Part shown: positions 9,915 through 18,105 of the stretch, one piece after another
Layout: every line of letters starts with the position of its first letter
How positions within the stretch are numbered: position 1 is the first letter of the stretch
DNA from: Hydrogenophaga sp.
GTDB taxonomy: Bacteria; Pseudomonadota; Gammaproteobacteria; Burkholderiales; Burkholderiaceae_C
Reading direction: 5' to 3'
Length of the DNA: 50,446 nucleotides
Assembly (NCBI RefSeq): GCF_011772445.1
Contig: NZ_WVZN01000036.1
Location: 109,885-160,330 of the forward strand
Made by a program: the position numbers and the translations under genes
Notes under the pieces: model-generated
Databases searched by the model: none
Told to the model about the DNA's origin: nothing
Seen by the model: only the letters and a program-made list of their open reading frames with translations

Positions 9915-9943
9915 ATTATAGCCACTGGGGCAGCCCCAGGCAA
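9915..9943 (-). promoter_or_regulatory. Sigma-70 promoter of rplU-rpmA
   Basis: On the minus strand: -35 TTGCCT (9943-9938), 17-nt spacer, perfect -10 TATAAT (9920-9915). The expected start is near 9908, leaving a leader of about 85 nt before rplU. It is the best sigma-70 promoter in the window. Confidence 0.85.
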
Positions 9944-10001
9944 ATTGCTCTCGCCCCGCCCCAATCCAGACCGCGCGCGAAGCCCACCCGGGCCGGCTTC
10001 C

Positions 10002-10007
10002 TATAAT
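10002..10007 (+). promoter_or_regulatory. Probable -10 box for ispB
   Basis: Perfect TATAAT on the plus strand in the rplU-ispB divergent gap. No good -35 is present at 16-18 nt upstream (GAAGCC at 17). The start would be near 10014, right where an 18-bp tandem repeat begins. Confidence 0.5.
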
Positions 10008-10012
10008 CCAGC

Positions 10013-10042
10013 GCGCTCTCGCCTGCGAGTGCGCTCTCGCCT
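10013..10042 (+). repeat. Two-copy 18-bp-period direct repeat in ispB leader
   Basis: GCGCTCTCGCCT occurs at 10013-10024 and again at 10031-10042, between the TATAAT box and the ispB start codon. Function is unknown. Confidence 0.7.
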
Positions 10043-10060
10043 CTGACCACCGGCCCTCAA

Positions 10061-11041
10061 TTGTCCCTTGCTTTGCCGACGAACAACCCGCTCGACCTGA
10101 TCCGCGCCGACATGGACGCGGTTGACCGGGTGATCCATGAACGGCTGACCACCGACGTGCCTCTGGTACGGGAAGTGGCCCAGTACATCATCTCGGCGGG
10201 CGGCAAACGCCTGCGCCCGGCCCTGCTGTTGCTGGTCAGCGGCGCCCTGTCCTGCAATCACCCGCACCGGCACACGCTGGCCGCCGTGGTGGAGTTCATC
10301 CACACTGCCACGCTTCTGCACGATGACGTGGTCGACGAATCGACCTTGCGCCGTGGCCGACCCACAGCCAATCAGACGTTCGGCAATGCCGCCAGCGTGC
10401 TGGTGGGCGACTTCCTCTATTCCCGCGCCTTTCAGATGATGGTGGACGTGAATCACATGCGGGTGATGGAGGTGCTGTCGGACGCCACGAACGTGATCGC
10501 CGAAGGCGAGGTGCTGCAGCTAATGAATATGCGCGACGCCTCGATTGACGAAGCGTCGTACCTGCGCGTGATTCGCTCCAAGACCGCCAAATTGTTCGAG
10601 GCCAGCGCCAGACTGGCGCCAATCCTCGCGCACGCCGACCCGGCCGTCGAACAGGCTTGCGCCACGTATGGCCAGGCCCTGGGCACGGCGTTTCAGGTCA
10701 TTGACGACGTGCTGGATTACGAAGGCAGCGCCGATGAACTCGGCAAGAACCTGGGCGATGACCTGCGCGAAGGCAAGGTCACCCTGCCCATCATCTGCGC
10801 CCTGCGATCGGGCGATGAGGCCCAGCGCTCCCTGATTCGCGACGCCATCGAACACGGTCGAATCGAGAACCTGCCGGACATCCAGCGCATCATTCTCGAT
10901 ACCGGCGCCCTGGACACCGCGCGCGCCGCAGCGCAAGCCGAAGCACGGCGCGCCCTCGACGCCGCGGCTACGCTTCCGCCCAATCCGCATCGAGAGGCTT
11001 TGCTACAATTGGCGGCTGCACTGCTGGAGCGTCGCTCCTGA
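10061..11041 (+). CDS. ispB: Polyprenyl (octaprenyl) diphosphate synthase
   Basis: Trans-prenyltransferase that extends farnesyl diphosphate to the C40-class chain of the ubiquinone side chain. The two Asp-rich motifs are DDVVD (residues 88-92) and DDVLD (215-219), with GGKRLRP at 47-53. About 326 residues, normal for IspB. The start is uncertain: a TTG at 10061 gives a full-length N-terminus but has no Shine-Dalgarno sequence; other TTG codons lie nearby. The position opposite rplU-rpmA is the conserved arrangement. The octaprenyl chain length is inferred from the family. Confidence 0.93.
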   Translation: MSLALPTNNPLDLIRADMDAVDRVIHERLTTDVPLVREVAQYIISAGGKRLRPALLLLVSGALSCNHPHRHTLAAVVEFIHTATLLHDDVVDESTLRRGRPTANQTFGNAASVLVGDFLYSRAFQMMVDVNHMRVMEVLSDATNVIAEGEVLQLMNMRDASIDEASYLRVIRSKTAKLFEASARLAPILAHADPAVEQACATYGQALGTAFQVIDDVLDYEGSADELGKNLGDDLREGKVTLPIICALRSGDEAQRSLIRDAIEHGRIENLPDIQRIILDTGALDTARAAAQAEARRALDAAATLPPNPHREALLQLAAALLERRS

Positions 11042-11091
11042 AGTTCACGGCTCTGGCGCCGTCATCAGCCAATGGATCCAGCAAATCCACA

Positions 11092-11170
<79 letters not shown>

Positions 11171-11255
11171 ATCTGGTCATATCGACGGTCCGGGCGAAGC
11201 GGCCTCCGCGCGACGCCCGCGCGTCCCCGATGCAACGCCAATCGACGTGAGCCCC

Positions 11256-11330
11256 TGATTTCCAGATAACTGGCGTCAAATGTGGCGTCCAAGTTATTGA
11301 TTTCCGTTAGATTACGCAGATATGGCGTCA
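11256..11330 (+). repeat. Paired direct repeats upstream of pilB
   Basis: TGATTTCC at 11256-11263 and 11298-11305, each followed by TGGCGTCA (11271-11278 and 11323-11330); a further TGGCGTC is at 11283-11289. The last copy overlaps the pilB start codon. This may be an operator or a degenerate duplication. No convincing promoter hexamers were found. Confidence 0.5.
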
Positions 11331-13052
11331 GTTGATACGGTGAACCAGGACAGCCCGTCCATGGCCCTTCCAGGGCTTGGGCGCGCGCTCGTGTCGGCCG
11401 GCAAGCTCAATCAAAGGGCGGCCGAGGACCTGTACCGCAAGGCGCAAAGCAGCCGGACCAGTTTCATCGCCGAACTGACGGGCTCGGGCGCCGTATCACC
11501 GACCGACCTGGCTCACACGATGTCGGTGGCCTTCGCGGCGCCGCTGCTGGATCTGGACGCGATCGATGTTCAGCGGCTGCCGGCCGGCCTGCTCGACGCC
11601 AAGATCTGTGCAGACTTCCGCATTGTTGTCCTCAGCAAGCGCAACAACCGCCTGATCGTCGCCACGGCCGATCCCTCCGATCAACAAGCGGCCGAAAAAA
11701 TCAAGTTCGCCACGCAGATGGGCGTGGACTGGGTCATCGCCGAGTTCGACAAGCTCAGCCGCCTGGTCGAGGCGCAGACCAAGTCCGTCACCGAAGCGAT
11801 GGAGAACATCGTCGGAGACGTCGAATTCGACGAACTGGCCGCCGAAGCAGTCACCACCGAGGCGGCCGACAAGTCGAGCGAGGTCGACGACGCACCGGTC
11901 GTCAAGTTCCTGCACAAGATGCTGATCGACGCGTTCAACATGCGCGCCTCTGACCTGCACTTCGAACCGTACGAGCACCAGTACCGCGTGCGCTTCCGCA
12001 TCGACGGCGAACTGCGTGAAATCGCCTCGCCCCCGATCGCCATCAAGGAAAAGCTGGCCTCCCGCATCAAGGTCATTTCCCGGATGGACATTTCCGAGAA
12101 ACGCGTCCCTCAGGACGGGCGGATGAAGCTCAAGGTGGGCCCCGACCGGGTGATTGACTTCCGCGTCAGCACGTTGCCCACGCTGTTCGGCGAGAAGATC
12201 GTCATCCGTATCCTCGACCCGAGCCAAGCCAAGATGGGCATCGACGCCCTCGGCTACGAGCCCGAGGAAAAGGAGCGCCTGCTCGACGCCATTCAGCGCC
12301 CCTACGGCATGGTGCTCGTGACCGGCCCCACGGGCTCCGGCAAGACGGTCTCTCTCTACACCTGCCTGAACATCCTGAACAAGCCCGGGGTGAACATTTC
12401 GACGGCTGAAGACCCGTCTGAAATCAACTTGCCCGGGGTCAACCAGGTCAACATGAATGAGAAGGCGGGCCTGACCTTTGCGGTCGCGCTCAAGGCCTTC
12501 CTGCGCCAGGATCCTGACGTGATCATGGTCGGTGAGATCCGCGACCTGGAGACCGCCGACATCGCGATCAAGGCCGCGCAGACCGGCCACATGGTGATGT
12601 CGACGCTGCACACGAACGACGCGCCGACAACGCTCACGCGGATGATGAACATGGGCATTCCCACGTTCAACATCGCCTCCAGCGTGATCCTCATTACCGC
12701 CCAGCGCCTGGCGCGGCGCCTGTGCCCCAATTGCAAGGCGCCCCTGGACGTGCCCCGCAAGGCGCTGCTCGAGGCGGGCTACAAGCCCGAAGAACTCGAT
12801 GGCACCTGGACGCCCTACAAGCCGGTCGGCTGCTCAGCCTGCAACAACGGCTACAAGGGGCGCGTCGGCATCTATCAGGTGATGCCGATTTCCGAGGAGA
12901 TCCAGCGCATCATTCTGCGCGGCGGCACCTCGCTGGATATCGCCCAGCAAGCCAGCAAGGAAGGCGTTCGCTCGCTGCGCGAGTCGGGCCTGCTCAAAGT
13001 CAAGCTGGGACAGACCTCCCTCGAGGAAGTCCTCAGCGTGACGAACGAATGA
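11322..13052 (+). CDS. pilB: Type IV pilus extension ATPase PilB
   Basis: Cytoplasmic hexameric ATPase powering type IV pilus assembly. The 576 residues carry an N-terminal MshEN/T2SSE-N region (about 20-160), then the secretion ATPase domain with Walker A GPTGSGKT (335-342), Asp box, Walker B DPDVIMVGEIRD (about 398-408) and His box (STLHTND). A tetracysteine zinc site follows (CPNC..CSAC). The segment after the Asp-box strand reads EDPSEINLPG where I expect EDPVE; this may be lineage-typical. The start at 11322 keeps the usual N-terminus although its ribosome binding site is weak. pilC and pilD follow in order. Confidence 0.97.
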   Translation: MASVDTVNQDSPSMALPGLGRALVSAGKLNQRAAEDLYRKAQSSRTSFIAELTGSGAVSPTDLAHTMSVAFAAPLLDLDAIDVQRLPAGLLDAKICADFRIVVLSKRNNRLIVATADPSDQQAAEKIKFATQMGVDWVIAEFDKLSRLVEAQTKSVTEAMENIVGDVEFDELAAEAVTTEAADKSSEVDDAPVVKFLHKMLIDAFNMRASDLHFEPYEHQYRVRFRIDGELREIASPPIAIKEKLASRIKVISRMDISEKRVPQDGRMKLKVGPDRVIDFRVSTLPTLFGEKIVIRILDPSQAKMGIDALGYEPEEKERLLDAIQRPYGMVLVTGPTGSGKTVSLYTCLNILNKPGVNISTAEDPSEINLPGVNQVNMNEKAGLTFAVALKAFLRQDPDVIMVGEIRDLETADIAIKAAQTGHMVMSTLHTNDAPTTLTRMMNMGIPTFNIASSVILITAQRLARRLCPNCKAPLDVPRKALLEAGYKPEELDGTWTPYKPVGCSACNNGYKGRVGIYQVMPISEEIQRIILRGGTSLDIAQQASKEGVRSLRESGLLKVKLGQTSLEEVLSVTNE

Positions 13053-13086
13053 TCACCCGCACACCCACAGCCCCCTGAGGAATTCC

Positions 13087-14304
13087 ATGGCCACCGTCGC
13101 AAGCAAGAGCGTCAAGGACTTCGTGTTCGAATGGGAGGGCAAAGACCGAAATGGCAAGGCGGTGCGCGGCGAAACGCGCGCGCAAGGCGAAAACCAGGTC
13201 ACCGCCACGCTGCGTCGGCAGGGCATCATCCCGATCAAGATCAAGAAGCGGCGCACGTCTTCCGGCAAGCGGATCAAGCCGAAAGACATCGCGATCTTCA
13301 CGCGGCAGTTGGCGACGATGATGAAGGCGGGCGTGCCCTTGCTGCAGTCTTTCGACATCGTGGGCCGCGGTAACCCCAATCCCAACGTCACGCGGTTGCT
13401 CAACGACATTCGCGCCGACGTCGAAACCGGCACCTCGCTGAGTGCAGCCTTCCGCAAGCACCCAATGTACTTCGACAGCCTCTACTGCAACCTGATCGAA
13501 GCGGGTGAGGCGGCCGGTATCCTGGAAGACCTGCTCGACCGCCTCGCCACCTACATGGAGAAGACCGAGGCGCTGAAGTCGAAGATCAAATCGGCCCTGA
13601 TGTACCCCACGGCGGTGATCATCGTGGCCTTCGTGGTGGTGGCCATCATCATGATCTTCGTGATCCCTTCCTTCAAGGAGGTGTTCACCTCGTTCGGCGC
13701 TGACCTGCCGGCGCCCACGCTGTTCGTGATCGGCATGAGCGAGTTCTTCGTGCAGTACTGGTGGCTGATCTTCGGCGGCCTGGGTGGCGGCATCTACTTC
13801 TTCATGCAGGCCTGGAAGCGCAATGAGAAGGTCCAGCGCTTCATGGACCGCCTGTTGCTCAAGTTGCCCATCTTCGGCGAACTGATCGAGAAGTCGGTGG
13901 TGGCGCGTTGGACGCGCACCCTGGCCACCATGTTCGGCGCGGGTGTTCCCCTGGTCGAGGCGCTCGACTCCGTGGGGGGCGCCTCGGGCAACTCGGTGTA
14001 TGCCATTGCCACCGAAAGAATCCAGCAGGAGGTGTCCACCGGCACCAGCCTGACGGCGGCAATGACCAACGCGAACATCTTTCCTTCGATGGTGCTGCAG
14101 ATGTGCGCGATCGGCGAAGAGTCGGGGTCGATCGATCACATGTTGGGCAAGGCCGCCGACTTCTACGAAGCCGAGGTGGACGACATGGTGGCCGGCATCT
14201 CCAGCCTGATGGAGCCGATCATCATCGTGGTGCTGGGTACCGTGATCGGCGGCATCGTCGTGTCGATGTACCTGCCGATCTTCAAGCTCGGCCAGGTGGT
14301 CTGA
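13087..14304 (+). CDS. pilC: Type IV pilus inner-membrane platform protein PilC
   Basis: A 405-residue GspF/PilC family protein forming the inner-membrane base with which PilB engages. It has two T2SSF repeats (about residues 70-195 and 275-395), each beginning with a FTRQLATMM-like or WTRTLATMF motif. Three hydrophobic segments are visible near residues 170-195, 220-240 and 375-400. GAGG precedes the ATG at 13087. It lies 34 nt after pilB, and its TGA shares one base with the pilD ATG. Confidence 0.97.
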   Translation: MATVASKSVKDFVFEWEGKDRNGKAVRGETRAQGENQVTATLRRQGIIPIKIKKRRTSSGKRIKPKDIAIFTRQLATMMKAGVPLLQSFDIVGRGNPNPNVTRLLNDIRADVETGTSLSAAFRKHPMYFDSLYCNLIEAGEAAGILEDLLDRLATYMEKTEALKSKIKSALMYPTAVIIVAFVVVAIIMIFVIPSFKEVFTSFGADLPAPTLFVIGMSEFFVQYWWLIFGGLGGGIYFFMQAWKRNEKVQRFMDRLLLKLPIFGELIEKSVVARWTRTLATMFGAGVPLVEALDSVGGASGNSVYAIATERIQQEVSTGTSLTAAMTNANIFPSMVLQMCAIGEESGSIDHMLGKAADFYEAEVDDMVAGISSLMEPIIIVVLGTVIGGIVVSMYLPIFKLGQVV

Positions 14305-15161
14305 TGCCTGAGTGGGTCACGGGCGCGCCCGGTGTGGCGCTGCTGGGCGTGCTTGGCTTGCTGGTGGGCAGTTTCCTCAACGTCGTCATCCACCGCCTGC
14401 CGCGGATGATGGAGCGTCAGTGGGCCGCCGAATGCGCCGAGCTGCAGGGCCAGGTCAAAGAAGCCACCACCCCGGTCGAGCACTACAACCTCATGGTGCC
14501 GCGGTCGGCCTGCCCCCATTGCGGCCACGTCATTCGCTGGTACGAAAACATCCCGGTGCTGAGCTACCTCGCCTTGCGAGGGCGTTGCAGCCAGTGCCAC
14601 GCCGGCATCGGGCTGCGCTACCCGCTGGTTGAAGTCGCCACCGGCCTCCTGTTCGCCTGGGCTGGCTGGCGCTGGGGACTCACGTTCACCGGCCTGGCCT
14701 GGTGTGGCTTTGCCGCGGCCGTCGTGGCGCTGGCCTGCATCGACTGGGACACCACGCTGTTGCCGGACGACATCACGCTGCCGCTGCTGTGGGCTGGCAT
14801 CGTGGCCGCCGCCCTGGGCCTGACCGCGACGGGACTGAGCGATGCCGTGTGGGGCGCTGTCGGCGGCTACCTCTCGCTGTGGCTCATCTACTGGGCCTTC
14901 AAGCTCCTCACTGGCAAGGAGGGCATGGGCTACGGCGACTTCAAGTTGTTCGCGGCCTTCGGCGCGTGGTTCGGCTGGCAGGCGCTGGTGCCCATCATCC
15001 TGATGGCGTCGGTGATCGGCGCCGTCATCGGCATCGGCATCAAGCTGGTGGGCCGCTTGCGGGAAGGGGGCTATGTGCCCTTCGGTCCCTTCCTCGCTCT
15101 TGGCGGCCTCACCGCCATGGTCTTCGGTCCTGCGGCCATCCTGGCCGCCGTTGGACTGTGA
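14304..15161 (+). CDS. pilD: Prepilin peptidase / N-methyltransferase PilD
   Basis: Membrane aspartyl protease that cleaves the leader of type IV prepilins and pseudopilins and methylates the new N-terminus. The 285 residues include the cytoplasmic zinc-binding tetracysteine (Cys70, 73, 95, 98) required in methylating forms. The two catalytic aspartates lie in CIDWDTTLLPDD (Asp147) and GYGDFK (Asp212), with about eight membrane segments. The start is the ATG at 14304, overlapping the pilC stop as TGATG; the open frame further upstream is a shadow of pilC. The stop overlaps the coaE GTG. Confidence 0.97.
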   Translation: MPEWVTGAPGVALLGVLGLLVGSFLNVVIHRLPRMMERQWAAECAELQGQVKEATTPVEHYNLMVPRSACPHCGHVIRWYENIPVLSYLALRGRCSQCHAGIGLRYPLVEVATGLLFAWAGWRWGLTFTGLAWCGFAAAVVALACIDWDTTLLPDDITLPLLWAGIVAAALGLTATGLSDAVWGAVGGYLSLWLIYWAFKLLTGKEGMGYGDFKLFAAFGAWFGWQALVPIILMASVIGAVIGIGIKLVGRLREGGYVPFGPFLALGGLTAMVFGPAAILAAVGL

Positions 15162-15766
15162 ACCTGGCGGGGCCGGTGCGCCGAATCGGTCTCACGGGCG
15201 GCATCGGCAGCGGCAAGAGCACGGTCGGTGCGCGCCTGCAGGCGCTGGGCGCCGAGCTCATCGATGCTGACGCCATCTCCCGCGCGAGCACGGCGGCGGG
15301 CGGCGCGGCGATCTCCGCCGTGCTGGAAAGATTCGGCCCCGATTTCATCGACAGCGACGGCGCGCTGAACCGGGCTCGCATGCGCGAGCGGGTGTTCGCC
15401 GACCCCAGCGCCCGCCACTCACTGGAAGCCATCGTTCATCCCATCGTGGCGCGCGAGATTGCGCGTCGCGTTGCGCAAAGCAACAAGCTTTGCATAGTGT
15501 TCGACGTGCCCCTGCTCGCCGAATCACCGCGCTGGCGTCCGCAACTCGACCGCGTGGTCGTGGTGGACTGCAGCGAGGCGACTCAGCGACGCCGCGTGCG
15601 CGCCCGCAGCGCTTGGGATGACAACGTGATCGATGGCGTGCTGCGCAGCCAGAGTTCGCGCGCCCAGCGCCTGGCGGTGGCAGACGTGGTCATCTTCAAC
15701 GACGAGGACGATCTCGACCGTTTGCATCGCCTGGTTGACCGGCTATCGACAAGCTTCGGGCTATGA
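15158..15766 (+). CDS. coaE: Dephospho-CoA kinase
   Basis: Last step of coenzyme A synthesis: phosphorylation of the ribose 3'-OH of dephospho-CoA. About 202 residues. The P-loop GGIGSGKS is at residues 14-21, followed by the conserved D-A-D-x-I-(S/A)R segment and the FDVPLLAES motif. The start is a GTG at 15158 within GTGA, overlapping the pilD stop by 4 nt; a later GTG at 15176 is a less coupled alternative. coaE after pilD is a conserved proteobacterial arrangement. Confidence 0.96.
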   Translation: MNLAGPVRRIGLTGGIGSGKSTVGARLQALGAELIDADAISRASTAAGGAAISAVLERFGPDFIDSDGALNRARMRERVFADPSARHSLEAIVHPIVAREIARRVAQSNKLCIVFDVPLLAESPRWRPQLDRVVVVDCSEATQRRRVRARSAWDDNVIDGVLRSQSSRAQRLAVADVVIFNDEDDLDRLHRLVDRLSTSFGL

Positions 15767-15775
15767 TCCGCCCAC

Positions 15776-15796
15776 GCGGGGCCATCACGGCCCCGC
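15776..15796 (+). other. Perfect GC hairpin between coaE and zapD
   Basis: An 8-bp stem GCGGGGCC/GGCCCCGC with loop ATCAC, ending 13 nt before the zapD GTG. No T-run follows, so it is probably not a terminator. It could stabilise the upstream mRNA or modulate zapD translation (inference). Confidence 0.55.
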
Positions 15797-15809
15797 ACCC
15801 AGCGAGCCC

Positions 15810-16565
15810 GTGATCCTCTACGAATACCCTTTCAACGAACGCATCCGCACCTACCTGCGGCTCGAGCAGTTGTTCAAGCGGCTGGCCGTGCTGGTGCCGC
15901 GCGAGCACCCGCTGGATCACCACTACGCGATCCAGACGCTGTTCGAAATCATGGATGTGGCCTCGCGCGCCGACATGAAGTCGGATGTGCTCAAGGACCT
16001 CGATCGGCAGAAGCAGGCCCTGGCGAGCTTCCGGGGCAACCCTGCCATCTCGGAAGCGGCGCTTGATACCGTGATCGGCCAGCTCGACACCTGCTTTTCA
16101 CAGATCGCCGACGTGCCGGGCAAGCCCGGCCAGGCCTTGACGGAAAACGACTGGCTGATGGCCATCCGCAGCCGCATCGGCATTCCCGGCGGCACCTGCG
16201 AATTCGATCTGCCCGCCTATTTCCATTGGCAGCACCTTGACACCGCGCTGCGCCAGGCCGCCCTGGCCGATTGGTCCCGCACGCTGGCGCCCCTGGCCGA
16301 GGCCCTGGTGCTGCTGCTGAAGATGATGCGCGAGACCGGCGCACCGCAGAAAGTCGTCTCCACCGCCGGGCATTTCCAGCAGAACCTGCCTCAGGGCCGC
16401 ACCTTCCAGTTGCTGCGGCTGCGAATCGATCCCTCGGCCGGGCTGATTCCCGAGATCAGTGGCAACCGGCTGATGTTCTCTGTGCGGCTGATGCGCCTGG
16501 GTGAGGACCACCGGCTTCACCCCTCGGGCGAGGACGCCAGCTTCGAACTGGCGCTGTGCGCCTGA
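15810..16565 (+). CDS. zapD: Cell division protein ZapD
   Basis: ZapD (YacF, DUF1342) binds the FtsZ C-terminus and bundles its filaments at the Z ring. The 251-residue protein starts [20 protein letters not shown], the family signature, and contains the C-terminal FQQNLPQGR and [19 protein letters not shown] segments. GTG start at 15810; there is no clear Shine-Dalgarno site. coaE-zapD-yacG is the same order as in E. coli. Confidence 0.96.
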   Translation: MILYEYPFNERIRTYLRLEQLFKRLAVLVPREHPLDHHYAIQTLFEIMDVASRADMKSDVLKDLDRQKQALASFRGNPAISEAALDTVIGQLDTCFSQIADVPGKPGQALTENDWLMAIRSRIGIPGGTCEFDLPAYFHWQHLDTALRQAALADWSRTLAPLAEALVLLLKMMRETGAPQKVVSTAGHFQQNLPQGRTFQLLRLRIDPSAGLIPEISGNRLMFSVRLMRLGEDHRLHPSGEDASFELALCA

Positions 16566-16569
16566 GGCG

Positions 16570-16767
16570 ATGACATCTCCCGCCGAACCCCGCATCGTGC
16601 GCTGCCCCGCCTGCGGCGGCGACAGCGTCTATGCGCCCAGCAACCGCTGGCGGCCATTCTGCAGCGAGCGCTGCAAACAAGGCGATCTGGGCGCCTGGGC
16701 CAGCGAGCAGTACGCCCTGCCCGACCAGGGCGCACCCACCGACGACTGGGACGCCGAGCAGCGCTGA
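16570..16767 (+). CDS. yacG: DNA gyrase inhibitor YacG, zinc-binding
   Basis: A 65-residue protein with four zinc-ligating cysteines (CPACGG and FCSERCK) and the NRWRPFCS motif. In E. coli YacG binds GyrB and inhibits gyrase. The start ATG at 16570 lies 4 nt after the zapD stop; the longer open frame overlaps zapD and is not needed. The C-terminal tail is acidic, as in homologues. Confidence 0.93.
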   Translation: MTSPAEPRIVRCPACGGDSVYAPSNRWRPFCSERCKQGDLGAWASEQYALPDQGAPTDDWDAEQR

Positions 16768-16780
16768 GCGCCGCGCCTCC

Positions 16781-17230
16781 TCAGGCGGCGTCGGCCTCTT
16801 CCTGCAGCCAGCGCAGCACCGGCACGGTGCCGGGCAACACCGGCTCACATTGCACTGGCAAGCGCTCCCAGCGGCTGTCCTGTCCCTCGTGCATCTGCAA
16901 CTCGCCTGACCACTCACGCACCTTGCAGAAATGCAGGCGCACCAAGCCATGCGGGTAGTCGACCAACTGAATCCGCCAGACAGGAGCCGGGCCGATGGTC
17001 AGGCCGATTTCCTCCTGCAGTTCGCGTCGCAGCGCCTGTTCCACGGTCTCACCCGCTTCGAGCTTGCCACCCGGGAACTCCCAATAGCCGGCATAGACCT
17101 TGCCTTGCGGACGCGAGGTGAGCAGGAAGCGTCCCTCGCCGTCGATGAGCACGCCCACTGCCACGTCCGTGGCGCTTTTGGCTGTGGCCGCGTCACGTCC
17201 GCCGTCCACGACGAGAACATCCGCAGTCAT
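16781..17230 (-). CDS. mutT: MutT-like Nudix hydrolase (8-oxo-dGTP diphosphatase type)
   Basis: A 149-residue Nudix protein. The Nudix box GGKLEAGETVEQA..RELQEEIGL lies at about residues 54-76; the upstream VGVLIDGEGRFLLTSRPQGK and the WEFPGGK segment match MutT, which clears 8-oxo-dGTP from the nucleotide pool. The start ATG at 17230 overlaps the TGA of the DUF815 ATPase (ATGA). It has a 15-20-residue N-terminal extension before the Nudix fold. It converges on yacG with 13 nt between. Substrate is inferred from family. Confidence 0.88.
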   Translation of the reverse strand: MTADVLVVDGGRDAATAKSATDVAVGVLIDGEGRFLLTSRPQGKVYAGYWEFPGGKLEAGETVEQALRRELQEEIGLTIGPAPVWRIQLVDYPHGLVRLHFCKVREWSGELQMHEGQDSRWERLPVQCEPVLPGTVPVLRWLQEEADAA

Positions 17231-18105
17231 CCCTCGCCGCCGTGCGAGCCGGCGTAGTCGCGCGCGAACTGGTAGGCCACGCGCCCGCTGCGCGAGCCGC
17301 GCTCCAGTGCCCACACCAGGGCCTGGGGCCGGGCCGCCTCGATCGCCGAGGGCGCCACGCCGAAGTGCGACAGCCACTGCGCGACGATCGCCAGGTACTC
17401 GTCCTGGCTGAAAGGGTAGAAGCTGATCCACAGGCCGAAGCGCTCGGACAGCGAGATCTTCTCTTCGACCACTTCACCGGGATGCACTTCGCCGTCCGCG
17501 GTGTGCGTGTACGTGAGGTTCTCCTTCATGTACTCGGGCAGCAGGTGGCGGCGGTTGCTGGTGGCGTAAATCAGCACGTTCGCGCTCGATGCCGACACCG
17601 AGCCGTCGAGGATGGACTTGAGCGCCTTGTAGCCGGGCTCGCCGTCCTCGAAGCTCAGGTCGTCGCAATAAACGATGAATTTTTCGGGACGCCCGGCCAC
17701 CACATCGACGATGTCGGGCAGGTCGACCAGGTCGGCCTTGTCGACCTCGATGAGCCGCAGGCCCTGGACGGCGTAGGCATTGAGGCAGGCCTTGACCAGC
17801 GACGACTTGCCGGTGCCGCGAGCGCCCGTGAGCAGCACGTTGTTGGCCGGCAAGCCCTTCACGAAATGTTCGGTGTTGCGCTGGATGCGCTCCTTCTGAG
17901 GCTCCACTTCCTTCAGATCGGCCAGCGCGATGCTGGCCACGTGGCGCACGGGCTCCAGCAGGCCGTGGCCATTGCTGCGCTTGCGGTAGCGGAAGGCGTG
18001 GGACGCCGACCAGTCCGGCTCGGACAGCGGCTGAGGGAGCACGGCTTCGATGCGGTCGATCAGGGCTTCGGCGCGCTGCAGCAAGCGCTCGAACGAGGGG
18101 TTCAT
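17227..18105 (-). CDS. P-loop ATPase of the DUF815 family
   Basis: A 292-residue P-loop ATPase. Walker A GARGTGKS is at residues 94-101, Walker [11 protein letters not shown] at 143-152 and a sensor-like [13 protein letters not shown] follows; the [16 protein letters not shown] segment is typical of DUF815. The biochemical role is unknown as far as I know. The start ATG at 18105 overlaps the argJ stop (ATGA), and its own stop overlaps the mutT start, so argJ, this gene and mutT are translationally chained. An upstream in-frame extension lies inside argJ and is rejected. Confidence 0.9.
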   Translation of the reverse strand: MNPSFERLLQRAEALIDRIEAVLPQPLSEPDWSASHAFRYRKRSNGHGLLEPVRHVASIALADLKEVEPQKERIQRNTEHFVKGLPANNVLLTGARGTGKSSLVKACLNAYAVQGLRLIEVDKADLVDLPDIVDVVAGRPEKFIVYCDDLSFEDGEPGYKALKSILDGSVSASSANVLIYATSNRRHLLPEYMKENLTYTHTADGEVHPGEVVEEKISLSERFGLWISFYPFSQDEYLAIVAQWLSHFGVAPSAIEAARPQALVWALERGSRSGRVAYQFARDYAGSHGGEG

